From NCBI RefSeq assembly GCF_006539825.1, contig NZ_BJNT01000004.1:248001-312000 (forward strand): 64,000 nucleotides of DNA, written 5' to 3'. Both the position numbers and the translations under genes were made by a program. This document shows positions 6,700 to 15,405 of the stretch, one piece after another (the first letter of the stretch is position 1; each line of letters opens with the position of its first letter). The notes under the pieces are model-generated. The model did not search any database. It worked only from the letters and a program-made list of their open reading frames with translations, and had not been told where the DNA came from. The stretch is from Corynebacterium variabile. Its GTDB lineage: Bacteria > Actinomycetota > Actinomycetes > Mycobacteriales > Mycobacteriaceae.

Positions 6700-9396
6700 G
6701 TGGCTCTCTACAGGAAGTACCGGCCGGCGACCTTTGCCGAGGTTGTCGGGCAGGAACATGTGACCGAACCGCTGTGCACCTCGCTGGACAGCGGCAGGAT
6801 CAACCACGCGTACCTGTTCTCCGGGCCGCGCGGCTGCGGCAAGACCTCCTCGGCGCGCATCCTCGCCCGCTCCCTCAACTGCGTGGAGGGGCCGACGTCG
6901 ACCCCCTGCGGTGTGTGCGATTCCTGTGTCGCCCTGGCCCCCGGTGGTCCGGGCACCCTCGACGTCACCGAGCTCGACGCCGCGACGCACAATGGTGTCG
7001 ACGACATGCGCGAGCTGCGCGACCGCGCGTTCTACGCCCCGGCGGAGTCCCGCTACCGCGTCTTCATCATCGATGAGGCGCACATGATCTCCTCGGCGGG
7101 ATTCAACGCCCTGCTGAAGATCGTGGAGGAGCCGCCGGAGCACCTCATCTTCATCTTCGCGACGACCGAGCCGGAGAAGCTGCTCCAGACGATCCGCTCG
7201 CGGACGCACAACTACCCCTTCCGTCTGCTGACCCCGCCGGCCATGCGTGGCCTGCTGTCGAAGGTCTGTGAGGACGAAGACGTCGTCGTCGAGGACGCCG
7301 TGTACCCGCTGGTCATCCGCGCCGGCGGCGGGTCCCCGCGTGACTCGCTGTCGATCCTGGACCAGCTGCTCGCCGGTGCCGGGCCCGAGGGTGTGACCTA
7401 CAAGCGGGCCGTCGCACTGCTCGGTGTCACTGATTCGACCCTCATCGACCGTGCGGTGGACGCCTTGTCCGTCGCCGACCAGGCGGGGCTCTTCTCGGTG
7501 ATCAGCGACGTGATCGACGCGGGCCATGATCCGCGTCGGTTCGCCACCGACCTGCTCGACCGGTTCCGCGATCTGCTGGTCGTCCAGTCTGTGCCGGAGG
7601 CCTTCGACACCGGCCTGGTGGACGCCCCGGTCGATGAACGTGATGTGCTCACCCGCCAGGCCGGTGAGCTGGGTACCGCGACGCTGACCCGGTGCGCCGC
7701 GCTGGTCAACGAGGGTCTGATGCAGATGCGTGGGGCGACTTCGCCGCGGCTGCTGCTGGAGATCCTCTGTGCCCGGATGGCGCTGCCTGCCGCCGGGATG
7801 ACGGTGGAGTCACTCGCGCAGCGGATCGAGGCCCTGGAATCCGGTCAGGTCACGCCGGGTGCCGGAGCTGCACCGGGTGTTCCGGGATCTCCGGAGGATG
7901 CCCCGGGTGTCGCCGGGACGACCCGCTACGTGCGTAAGTCGCAGCGCCAGGCCGCCGCTCCGACTGCGACCCCTGTTGCCACGACCGCTCCCGTGGCTGC
8001 ACCTCGGGCGGCGGATCCGTCCCAGGTCGACGAAGCTGATGCGACAGTACAACCTGTTGAATCCGCACCTTCCACCCCTGAACCTGCCGAGGAGTCTGCC
8101 CCGGAGGACACGATGTCCGAGGCCGAGCGTGCGCGAGAGATCATGCGCCGCAACCGCCGTCGGTCCACCGAACCGGCTGCTGCAGATCCAGCACCCGAGC
8201 CTGCCCCTGAACCTGAGCCTGAAACGGCACCCGAGCCTGAGCCCCAACCAGAGTCCCAACCCGAGCCGACTCCTGAACCCGAGCCGACTCCTGAACCCGA
8301 GCCGACTCCTGAACCCGAGCCGACCCCTGAACCTGAGCAGGCGCCAGAGTCCCAGCCAGAGCCCCAGTCTCAGCCTGTGGCTCCGGCCGCCGACACCTCG
8401 GCGACACCTGACGTGGTGTCCCGCTGGGCGGAGGTCCTCGAGGCCCTCCGTGCCGTGGACCTCAGTGCATGGATTGCCGCCCGTGACGCGGTCCCGACCG
8501 CCGGTGAACCGTCCTCCGACGGCACCCCGGGTGTGGTGCTCTACCACCACACCGGCGCCTTGGCGTCCTTCATCAACAACCCGGCCCACGCCGCCGCCTA
8601 TGCCTCGGCTGCAGAGCAGGTGACCGGCACACCGGTGAGTGTGCACGCAGTGGTCGGAGTGCCGCCGGGAAAAGCTGAGGCGGACGGCACCGGGACCCCG
8701 GAGCCTGCACAGCCGCCAGCTCCCGAGCCGGAACCGGCCCCCGAGCACCCCGTCGCGCCTGAACCGGCTGCCGCGTCCGATCCTGAACCTGCACCCGACC
8801 CGGAGCCTGAACCCGCTCCGGAGGGTGAGCCGGCCCCTGTTCCGACGACCGAGCCGACGAGCGAACCTTCCCCGGCAGCGGACTCTCCGACGGATCCCGT
8901 GTCGATCGCCCTTGCCCGGGCCAAGGCACAGGACCAGGAACCGTCGCCCGTTCCCGCGGTGCAGCCGGCTCCGGCCCAGACTCCCGTTCCTGCTCCCGCC
9001 CAGGATCGTGCACCTGCGACCGGCGGTGACGGCAACAATGTCGAGGAGCTCACCGGCTGGCGTGCCCGCATGGCACGCAACAACAACCGGCGGTCCGCAG
9101 CGGCGACAGCGGCGGACAACGGCTTCAACGGCGTCCCGCTGCCGGAGGAACCCGGCGAACCCTGGGACGACGGTTACGGCGGACACCAGAACGGGCCCAC
9201 CGGACCCGGGACCTCGACCCCCGGCGTCCCCGGTCAGGGTGCCGCGAACCAGACGCCCTACGATCACCGCGCCGAGGCCGAGGAAGCCCTCGCCCAGCTC
9301 GACGATCCGAACTCCGGGAACCTCGACCACCGGTCCGCCCTCGAGATCGCCGGGGAGCTGCTGGAGCAGCATCTCGGGGCCGAGCGCACCCGGTAG
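6700..9396 (+). CDS. dnaX: DNA polymerase III gamma/tau subunit
   Basis: Clamp-loader ATPase of the replisome. At 898 residues it has the AAA+ core: Walker [11 protein letters not shown] (42-51), a zinc site with CGVCDSC, Walker B DEAHMIS and the sensor TTEPEKL. The second half is a long low-complexity Pro/Glu/Ala linker with PEPTPE repeats (DNA repeat at 8263-8334), then a conserved C-terminal part with [18 protein letters not shown] chose GTG 6700 because the protein there begins [16 protein letters not shown], the universal DnaX start; TACTCT is 6 bases upstream, so the mRNA is probably leaderless. No A-rich slippery site for a frameshifted gamma product was seen. Confidence 0.94.
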   Translation: MALYRKYRPATFAEVVGQEHVTEPLCTSLDSGRINHAYLFSGPRGCGKTSSARILARSLNCVEGPTSTPCGVCDSCVALAPGGPGTLDVTELDAATHNGVDDMRELRDRAFYAPAESRYRVFIIDEAHMISSAGFNALLKIVEEPPEHLIFIFATTEPEKLLQTIRSRTHNYPFRLLTPPAMRGLLSKVCEDEDVVVEDAVYPLVIRAGGGSPRDSLSILDQLLAGAGPEGVTYKRAVALLGVTDSTLIDRAVDALSVADQAGLFSVISDVIDAGHDPRRFATDLLDRFRDLLVVQSVPEAFDTGLVDAPVDERDVLTRQAGELGTATLTRCAALVNEGLMQMRGATSPRLLLEILCARMALPAAGMTVESLAQRIEALESGQVTPGAGAAPGVPGSPEDAPGVAGTTRYVRKSQRQAAAPTATPVATTAPVAAPRAADPSQVDEADATVQPVESAPSTPEPAEESAPEDTMSEAERAREIMRRNRRRSTEPAAADPAPEPAPEPEPETAPEPEPQPESQPEPTPEPEPTPEPEPTPEPEPTPEPEQAPESQPEPQSQPVAPAADTSATPDVVSRWAEVLEALRAVDLSAWIAARDAVPTAGEPSSDGTPGVVLYHHTGALASFINNPAHAAAYASAAEQVTGTPVSVHAVVGVPPGKAEADGTGTPEPAQPPAPEPEPAPEHPVAPEPAAASDPEPAPDPEPEPAPEGEPAPVPTTEPTSEPSPAADSPTDPVSIALARAKAQDQEPSPVPAVQPAPAQTPVPAPAQDRAPATGGDGNNVEELTGWRARMARNNNRRSAAATAADNGFNGVPLPEEPGEPWDDGYGGHQNGPTGPGTSTPGVPGQGAANQTPYDHRAEAEEALAQLDDPNSGNLDHRSALEIAGELLEQHLGAERTR
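8263..8334 (+). repeat. 18-bp coding tandem repeat in dnaX
   Basis: The unit GAGCCGACTCCTGAACCC is repeated three times exactly and a fourth time with changes, encoding EPTPEP repeats in the tau linker. Likely length-variable between strains. Confidence 0.9.
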
Positions 9397-9458
9397 ACTC
9401 GTTTCCCGGTAACTCCCGAAACCCACGACCACACCGAACCGTCCCGAAAGGACCCACC

Positions 9459-9773
9459 GTGCCCCAGCCCGACATGAACCAGATCATGGCCCAGGCCCAG
9501 CAGATGCAGCAGAAGCTCCAGGAGGCGCAGGCCGAGATCGTCGCCTCCACCGTCGAGGGCACCGCCGGCAACGGACTCGTCAAGGTCAGCATCAGCGGTG
9601 CCGGCGAGGTCCAGTCCCTGAACATCGACCCGCAGGTGGTCGACCCCGACGACGTCGAGACCCTCCAGGACCTCGTCATCGGTGCCTTCCAGGCCGCCAA
9701 CGACAACCTCCAGCAGCTGTCCCAGGAGAAGATGGGCCCGCTGTCGCAGGGTCTCGGCGGCTTCGGATTCTAG
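9459..9773 (+). CDS. YbaB/EbfC nucleoid-associated protein
   Basis: A 104-residue DNA-binding protein of the YbaB family, found between dnaX and recR in most bacteria. The N-terminal Gln-rich helix (MAQAQQMQQKLQEAQ) and the following VSISGAGEVQSLNIDP are typical. GTG 9459 is preceded by GAAAGGA at a good spacing. It forms an operon with recR, which begins about 30 bases later. Confidence 0.93.
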   Translation: MPQPDMNQIMAQAQQMQQKLQEAQAEIVASTVEGTAGNGLVKVSISGAGEVQSLNIDPQVVDPDDVETLQDLVIGAFQAANDNLQQLSQEKMGPLSQGLGGFGF

Positions 9774-9803
9774 GGCCGGTCCGAGGAATCAGGAGCCACT
9801 GAG

Positions 9804-10448
9804 TTGTTCGAAGGTCCACTCCAGGACGTCATCGACGAGTTCTCCCGGCTGCCCGGGGTGGGCCCGAAAAGTGCACAGCGCATCGCCTTCCACCTGTTGC
9901 AGGCGGAGCCGACGGACGTCGAGCGCCTCGCCGGCGCGCTGACGCGTCTGCAGCAGGGTGTGCACTTCTGCCGTATCTGCCACAACATCTCGTCCGAGGA
10001 CGTCTGCCGCATCTGCGCGGATTCCTCGCGGGACGCCACGCTCGTCTGCGTCGTCGAGGAGTCCAAGGACATCCAGGTCATCGAGCGCACCGGTGAGTAC
10101 AAGGGGCGCTACCACGTCCTCGGCGGGGCACTCGACCCGCTCAACGGCATCGGGCCGAAGGAGCTCAACGTCACCGCACTGGTGCAGCGCATCGGTGGCC
10201 GGGTCGATGACGTCCCGGCAGCCGACGGCACGCTGCCGGACGCCCCGGACATCAGCGAGGTCATCATCGCCACGGACCCGAACACCGAGGGGGAGGCCAC
10301 GGCGTCCTACCTGGGACGCCTGCTCAAGGACTTCCCCGGGCTGACTGTCTCCCGGCTGGCCTCGGGTATCCCGATGGGCGGCGACCTGGAGTTCGTCGAC
10401 GAGCTGACGCTCTCCCGGGCCTTCGAGGGGCGGACGCCGCTCGGGTGA
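9804..10448 (+). CDS. recR: Recombination mediator RecR
   Basis: The 214-residue RecR of the RecFOR gap-repair pathway. The helix-hairpin-helix region [17 protein letters not shown] is followed by a four-cysteine zinc finger ([16 protein letters not shown]), a Toprim domain with [15 protein letters not shown], and the usual ending [19 protein letters not shown]. The start is a rare TTG at 9804, with AGGAG 8 bases upstream. Confidence 0.96.
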   Translation: MFEGPLQDVIDEFSRLPGVGPKSAQRIAFHLLQAEPTDVERLAGALTRLQQGVHFCRICHNISSEDVCRICADSSRDATLVCVVEESKDIQVIERTGEYKGRYHVLGGALDPLNGIGPKELNVTALVQRIGGRVDDVPAADGTLPDAPDISEVIIATDPNTEGEATASYLGRLLKDFPGLTVSRLASGIPMGGDLEFVDELTLSRAFEGRTPLG

Positions 10449-10518
10449 TGGAGGGGGTGGTGATGGGGTGTCCCCGCCCGTCCTGCGAATCTGCCGCAAC
10501 CCGGGCAGACTTGATCAT

Positions 10519-11079
10519 GTGACCACCACCGGAACCACCACCTGGCGCACGCTGCGCCGCACCGCCGACCTGACCGCGCAGCCCTGGGCCAACGGCCGGG
10601 GCACCACGATCGAGCTCATCTCCCCGGACGAGTCCGCCGCGTACTACAGCCGTTTCTTCCCGGTCGACGGCCGGTGGCGACTGAGCGTGGCGTCCCTCAA
10701 GGAGGAGGGGCCGTTCTCCCCGCTGCCCGGCATGGACCGGATCCACACCCCGCTCGCGGACATCGAGCTCACCGTCGACGGCACACCGCACCGCATCCCC
10801 GCCCACACCCCGTTCGCCTTCGACGGCGAGGCGGACGCTGTGCTCACCGACCTCCCTCGCCCGACCCGGGCGGTGAACCTCATGGTCGACCACGACAGTC
10901 CCGCCGCAGGACGCCTGCAGGTCACCGTCGTGGACGCGCTCATTCCGGTGGACAATGCCCTGGCTGCGGTCCTGCTCGACGAGACCGCCGACCTGCTGGT
11001 CCCGCACCGGGCGGGAATGGGTGAGATCCGTGACATTTCCCCGGGAACGCCCCTGGCCGTGATCTCGTGGACGGTATGA
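10519..11079 (+). CDS. HutD/Ves family protein
   Basis: About 186 residues of a cupin-like fold matching the HutD/Ves family: WANGRGTTIELISPD near the start and FSPLPGMDRIHTPL later. The family has been tied to histidine utilisation control and cold stress, but its biochemical role is not settled. I prefer GTG 10519 over GTG 10468 because CAGACT lies 7 bases upstream in the leaderless arrangement and the conserved part begins right after it. The next gene overlaps by 4 bases (ATGA). Confidence 0.75.
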   Translation: MTTTGTTTWRTLRRTADLTAQPWANGRGTTIELISPDESAAYYSRFFPVDGRWRLSVASLKEEGPFSPLPGMDRIHTPLADIELTVDGTPHRIPAHTPFAFDGEADAVLTDLPRPTRAVNLMVDHDSPAAGRLQVTVVDALIPVDNALAAVLLDETADLLVPHRAGMGEIRDISPGTPLAVISWTV

Positions 11080-11492
11080 CTGACGGTATGACCGGGAACT
11101 TGAGCACAACCGAAAACTCGACCAGCCGATCCGACGTTGCACGCGCAGCCGTGTGGAGCACCGTTTTCGGCGGTGCGGGTGTCCTCCATGTCGGGGCACG
11201 GCGCTTCTACGACACACTCATTCCGGAACAGCTGCCCGGCGAGGCGAAGTACTGGACGTGGGGGAGTGGGCTGGTCGAGTTCGGTCTGGCTGCCGCGATC
11301 GCCAACCCGAAGACCCGGGCGAAGGCCGCCGGGCCTGCCGCTGCCTTCCTCGTCGGCGTCCTGCCCGGCAACGTGAAGATGGCGATGGACTGGCAGGTCG
11401 ACGACCGGAAGTCCACCGCGATGAAGATCGGCGGCTGGGCCCGTGTCGCGGCACAGCTGCCGATGATCGCGTCGGTGCTCCGATTGCGGTGA
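11076..11492 (+). CDS. Small DoxX-like membrane protein
   Basis: A 138-residue protein with roughly four hydrophobic segments and the charged pattern of the DoxX family (VLHVGARRFYDTLIPEQLP, then PGNVKMAMDWQ). Family members are poorly characterised membrane proteins, some linked to redox complexes. ATG 11076 overlaps the preceding stop as ATGA; GTG 11067 and ATG 11088 are alternatives. Translational coupling with the HutD-like gene is likely. Confidence 0.7.
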   Translation: MTDGMTGNLSTTENSTSRSDVARAAVWSTVFGGAGVLHVGARRFYDTLIPEQLPGEAKYWTWGSGLVEFGLAAAIANPKTRAKAAGPAAAFLVGVLPGNVKMAMDWQVDDRKSTAMKIGGWARVAAQLPMIASVLRLR

Positions 11493-11522
11493 TGGAGCGC
11501 CCGTGAACATGGGTTCATCCGT

Positions 11523-11536
11523 ATGTTTTTAAACAT
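11523..11536. promoter_or_regulatory. 14-bp AT-rich inverted repeat
   Basis: ATGTTT, TT, AAACAT form a symmetric AT-rich site in GC-rich DNA, about 30 bases after the DoxX-like stop and 300 bases before the carboxylase/FAS operon. A regulator site is possible; no U-tract suggests termination. Confidence 0.4.
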
Positions 11537-11751
11537 GTCACGATACAGTGACGCCAATCACAATCAGGTGGTATGACCACAGTAGTGCGGGGGTGGGTAC
11601 CCCGCTTGCGTAGTGGGAATTCCGTTTTCCGGGGAAATCCGTTCTCTGCTGGAACAACGTCTCCCACCTGCGGGGATTCCGGGGTCGGGCGGCGGGGAAT
11701 CACGGGGGTGGTTTTCGTTATGACAAAGGTATGACTCACCCGGTGTGCCAG

Positions 11752-11800
11752 ACGGTAGGCATACCGTGTGTCCTCGTTCGCGCGGGAACCGGTCCCGCGC
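11752..11800. promoter_or_regulatory. Two inverted repeats upstream of the carboxylase-FAS operon
   Basis: ACGGTA-N4-TACCGT (11752-11767) is a perfect 16-base inverted repeat, and GCGCGGG-N7-CCCGCGC (11780-11800) follows. Both lie in the 350-base gap before the carboxylase start. They are candidate operators, for instance for a fatty-acid-responsive repressor (inference). TATGAC-type hexamers near 11719-11735 could be -10 elements. Nothing else recognisable is in the gap. Confidence 0.45.
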
Positions 11801-11842
11801 AGATGATCCATACCGATCAGACGTCTCCCCGAAAGGAGCCCG

Positions 11843-13792
11843 ATGCCGTCCAGCATCCTCGTGGCGAACCGCGGCGAAATTGCCGCCCGTGTCGTCCGGA
11901 CCGCCCGTGACCTCGGCCTGCACTCCGTGGCCGTGTACTCCGACCAGGACATCGAATCCCCGGCCGTCATCCTGGCCGACGAGGCCTACGCACTGGAGGG
12001 CACCACCCTCCAGGAGACCTACCTCGACGTCAACAAGATCATCGACATCGCCAAGCGTTCCGGTGCCGACGCGGTCCACCCCGGCTACGGCTTCCTCTCC
12101 GAGGTCCCCGAGGCAGCCCAGGCCATCGCGGACGCCGGCCTGACCTGGCTCGGCCCGGCCGCCGACACCATCAGCCAGCTCGGTGACAAGATCAGCGCCC
12201 GCCGCGTCGCCATCGCCGCCGGTGTCGAGCCGGTGCCCGGCACCGTCGACCCGGTCTCCGACATGGCCGAGGTGGACGCCTTCATCGCCGAGCACGGCTT
12301 CCCGATCGTCCTCAAGCGCTCCGACGGAGGTGGCGGACGCGGCATCGAGGTCATGCGTGACGAGCAGGACGTGAAGAACTTCGCCGCCGGACACGCCATG
12401 GCCGGCGGTGACCTCGGCAAGTTCTTCATCGAGAAGTTCATCACCTCGGGTCGCCACATCGAGACCCAGTGCATGCGTGACGTCCACGGCAACTTCGCCG
12501 TCGTCACCACCCGCGACTGCTCCGTGCAGCGCCGCAACCAGAAGGTCATCGAGGAGGCCCCGGCCCCCTTCATGCCCGAGGGTGCCGTCGAGACCCTGAC
12601 TCAGTGGTCCAAGGCCCTGTTCGACCACACCGGATACGTCGGCCTCGGCACCTGTGAGTTCATGCTCACCGACGAGGGCAACCTCCACTTCCTCGAGGTC
12701 AACCCGCGCCTCCAGGTCGAGCACACCGTCTCCGAGGAGGTCACCGGACTCGACCTGGTCGAGGCCCAGTTCACCATCGCCGACGGCGGCACCATCCCCG
12801 AGGTCCCCGAGGTCCGCGGCCACTCCATCGAGCTGCGCCTGACCTCCGAGGACCCGGCCAACGACCTCGCCCCGGCCGCGGGCAAGATCAAGGAACTGAC
12901 CTGGCCCGCCGGCCACGGCATCCGCATCGAGACCGGCGTCCGCCTCGGTGACAAGGTATCCCCGGAGTTCGACTCGATGATCGCCAAGCTCATCGTCACC
13001 GGCCCGACCCGCACCCGCGCGATCGAGCGCGCCCGCCGCGCCCTCGGTGAGCTGGAGATCAAGGGCATCGCCACCGTCACCCCGCTGCTGGACCTCATCA
13101 TGGCCCACCCCGACTTCGACGGCGCCAACGAGCACGGTGACCTGCAGGTCCGTACCCGCTGGCTGGAGACCAAGTTCCTCCCCGAGCTCACCGACGAGGA
13201 GTGGGTGAAGCTCGGTAAGAAGGGCGGCAAGGACGACGCGAAGGACGACGCGAAGGACGGCGACGACGAGGACGGTGTGGGCCACGCCATCGCCGACGCG
13301 CTGCGCACCTTCACCGCCCAGATCGACGGCCGCCGCCACAAGATCACCCTGCCGGAGGGCCTCGCGTCCCTCGCCGGCCTCGGCTCGATGATGCAGTCCG
13401 GCCTCGGCAACATCGGCGACTCCCTCGGCGAGATCGGCAGCAACGCCCGCCGCCGCGTCCAGCCGCTGCGCGGCTCCCGCCGCCGGAAGAACAAGGAGGA
13501 CGCCGCCCCGGACGCCGGTGAAGGCCTCAACGCCGACGGCGCCCTGCTCGCCCCGATGCAGGCCATCGTCGTGCGCCTCGGCGCCGAAGTCGGTGCCCAG
13601 GTCAACGAGGGTGACGTCATCATCGTCCTGGAGGCGATGAAGATGGAGAAGTACATCCACGCCCCGGCGTCCGGCGTGCTCACCTCCTTCGATGTCGAGA
13701 TCGGGCAGAACGTCCCGGCCGGCACCCCGCTGCTGCACATCGACGTCGCAGAGGCCGCCGCAGAGTCCACCGAGAACACCGAGGAGGCGTAG
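11843..13792 (+). CDS. Acyl-CoA carboxylase alpha subunit (biotin carboxylase + BCCP)
   Basis: Carboxylates enzyme-bound biotin with bicarbonate and ATP, for transfer to acetyl- or longer acyl-CoA by the beta subunit downstream. Residues 1-450 are the biotin carboxylase: ANRGEIAARV, the Gly-rich KRSDGGGGRGIEV ATP grasp loop and EVNPRLQVEHTVSEEVTG. The C-terminal biotinyl domain has EAMKMEK with biotin lysine K600. Between them lies a Lys/Asp-rich and Arg-rich insert (about 445-560), making it 649 residues, longer than the roughly 590 of C. glutamicum AccBC. The start follows GAAAGGAG. Its stop abuts the beta subunit ATG. Confidence 0.93.
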   Translation: MPSSILVANRGEIAARVVRTARDLGLHSVAVYSDQDIESPAVILADEAYALEGTTLQETYLDVNKIIDIAKRSGADAVHPGYGFLSEVPEAAQAIADAGLTWLGPAADTISQLGDKISARRVAIAAGVEPVPGTVDPVSDMAEVDAFIAEHGFPIVLKRSDGGGGRGIEVMRDEQDVKNFAAGHAMAGGDLGKFFIEKFITSGRHIETQCMRDVHGNFAVVTTRDCSVQRRNQKVIEEAPAPFMPEGAVETLTQWSKALFDHTGYVGLGTCEFMLTDEGNLHFLEVNPRLQVEHTVSEEVTGLDLVEAQFTIADGGTIPEVPEVRGHSIELRLTSEDPANDLAPAAGKIKELTWPAGHGIRIETGVRLGDKVSPEFDSMIAKLIVTGPTRTRAIERARRALGELEIKGIATVTPLLDLIMAHPDFDGANEHGDLQVRTRWLETKFLPELTDEEWVKLGKKGGKDDAKDDAKDGDDEDGVGHAIADALRTFTAQIDGRRHKITLPEGLASLAGLGSMMQSGLGNIGDSLGEIGSNARRRVQPLRGSRRRKNKEDAAPDAGEGLNADGALLAPMQAIVVRLGAEVGAQVNEGDVIIVLEAMKMEKYIHAPASGVLTSFDVEIGQNVPAGTPLLHIDVAEAAAESTENTEEA

Positions 13793-15340
13793 ATGACCAC
13801 CGCGTCCAGCACCGAGAAAGCCGTCGTCGACTACACGGCCCTGGCTGCCGCCGCCGACGAGAAGGCGAAGAACTTCCAGCACGCCAAGGGCAAGCTGACC
13901 GCCCGCGAGCGCATCGACATGCTCTGTGACGAAGGATCCTTCGTCGAGCACGGCCGCTTCTTCGGCGGCGACCCGGCCCAGGGCTTCCTCGGCGCCGCCG
14001 TCGCCACCGGTTTCGGCACCGTCGGCGGACGCCCCGTCGCCGTCTACTCCCAGGACTTCTCCATCCGTGGCGGCACCCTCGGCAAGGTCGAGGGCCAGAA
14101 AATCACCGACCTCATCGAGCGCGCGGTCCAGCAGGGCGTCCCCTGCTTCGCCCTGCTCGACTCCGGCGGAGCCCGCATCCAGGAGGGCGTCGGTGGTCTG
14201 GCCATGTACGGTCGGATCTTCCGGGCGTCCTGCCAGGCCTCGGGATTCATCCCGCAGATCTCCGTCATCCTCGGCCCGTGCGCCGGCGGTGCGGTGTACT
14301 CCCCGGCCCTGACCGACTTCGTCATCATGACGAAGGAGAACGCCCACATGTTCGTCACCGGCCCCGACGTGGTCAAGGCCGTCACCGGTGAGGTCATCAG
14401 CCTCGACGACCTCGGTGGCGCCCAGATGCACAACTCGGTCTCCGGCGTGGCCCACTACCTCGCCGACGACGAGGAGGACGCCATCGACTACGCCCGCAGC
14501 CTGATGGACTACCTCCCGCAGAACTGCAACGACGAGCAGTCGAACTACTCCTACCAGCCGTCCCCCGAGGACATCGAGGCTGCGATGGGCGTCGGCGACA
14601 TCATCCCCGACGACCCCCGCATGCCCTATGACGTCGTCGAGGTCATCGAGGCCATCGTCGACCACGGCGAATTCGTCGAGGTCCAGGAGCACTGGGCGAA
14701 GTCCATGGTCATCGGCTTCGCCTGCATCGAGGGACGCCCCGTCGGCATCGTCGCCGACCAGCCGATGCACAACGCCGGCACCCTGGACGTCGAGTCCTCC
14801 GAGAAGACCGCCCGCTTCGTGCGCTGCTGCGACGCCTTCGGCCTGCCCGTGATCACCCTCGTCGACGTGCCCGGCTACCTGCCCGGCGCCGAGCAGGAGC
14901 GCGCCGGCATCATCCGCCGTGGCGCCAAGGTCATCTACGCCTACGGCAACGCCACCGTCCCGATGATCACCATCATCACCCGCAAGGCCTACGGCGGCGC
15001 CTACATCGTCATGGGCTCCAAGGGCATCGGCGCGGACTACGCCTACGCGTGGCCCAAGGCCGAGATCGCCGTGATGGGCGCCGACGGTGCGGTCCAGATT
15101 CTCAACCGCCGCGACATCCGCGCCGTCCCGGAGAGCGAGCAGGCAGCCGTCGCCAAGCAGCTCTCCGACGAGTACACCGCGAAGAACATCAACCCGAACT
15201 TCTCCGTGGAGATGGGTGAGCTCGACGGCATCGTCCAGCCGATCGACACCCGCGACACCATCGCCGCCGCCCTGCGTGCCCTGCGCACCAAGCACCGCGA
15301 CCTCAACCGGTTCAAGTACCACTCCAACGGGCCTCTGTGA
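13793..15340 (+). CDS. Acyl-CoA carboxylase beta subunit (carboxyltransferase)
   Basis: A 515-residue carboxyltransferase of the AccD/PccB family that moves CO2 from biotin to acyl-CoA. Crotonase-fold motifs are present: LLDSGGARIQEGV and GPCAGGAVYSPA in the N-terminal half, and LVDVPGYLPGAEQE and RKAYGGAYIVMGSK in the C-terminal half. The ATG directly follows the alpha subunit stop, with GAGGAGG inside the alpha 3' end. Position ahead of FAS-I suggests malonyl-CoA production for fatty acid synthesis, but acetyl versus longer acyl preference cannot be read from sequence. Confidence 0.94.
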   Translation: MTTASSTEKAVVDYTALAAAADEKAKNFQHAKGKLTARERIDMLCDEGSFVEHGRFFGGDPAQGFLGAAVATGFGTVGGRPVAVYSQDFSIRGGTLGKVEGQKITDLIERAVQQGVPCFALLDSGGARIQEGVGGLAMYGRIFRASCQASGFIPQISVILGPCAGGAVYSPALTDFVIMTKENAHMFVTGPDVVKAVTGEVISLDDLGGAQMHNSVSGVAHYLADDEEDAIDYARSLMDYLPQNCNDEQSNYSYQPSPEDIEAAMGVGDIIPDDPRMPYDVVEVIEAIVDHGEFVEVQEHWAKSMVIGFACIEGRPVGIVADQPMHNAGTLDVESSEKTARFVRCCDAFGLPVITLVDVPGYLPGAEQERAGIIRRGAKVIYAYGNATVPMITIITRKAYGGAYIVMGSKGIGADYAYAWPKAEIAVMGADGAVQILNRRDIRAVPESEQAAVAKQLSDEYTAKNINPNFSVEMGELDGIVQPIDTRDTIAAALRALRTKHRDLNRFKYHSNGPL

Positions 15341-15405
15341 CGGGTCCGGTACCGGCACCACCCCCAGCGACTCTTCCCGTCACCGACTCCTACGCAAAGG
15401 ACATC

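Noticed and set aside
6700..9396. Programmed frameshift giving a gamma form of DnaX
   Set aside because: I saw no A-rich slippery heptamer with a following stop in the other frame.
11564..15361. 1265-residue minus-strand frame over the carboxylase genes
   Set aside because: Shadow frame antisense to two strongly identified genes.
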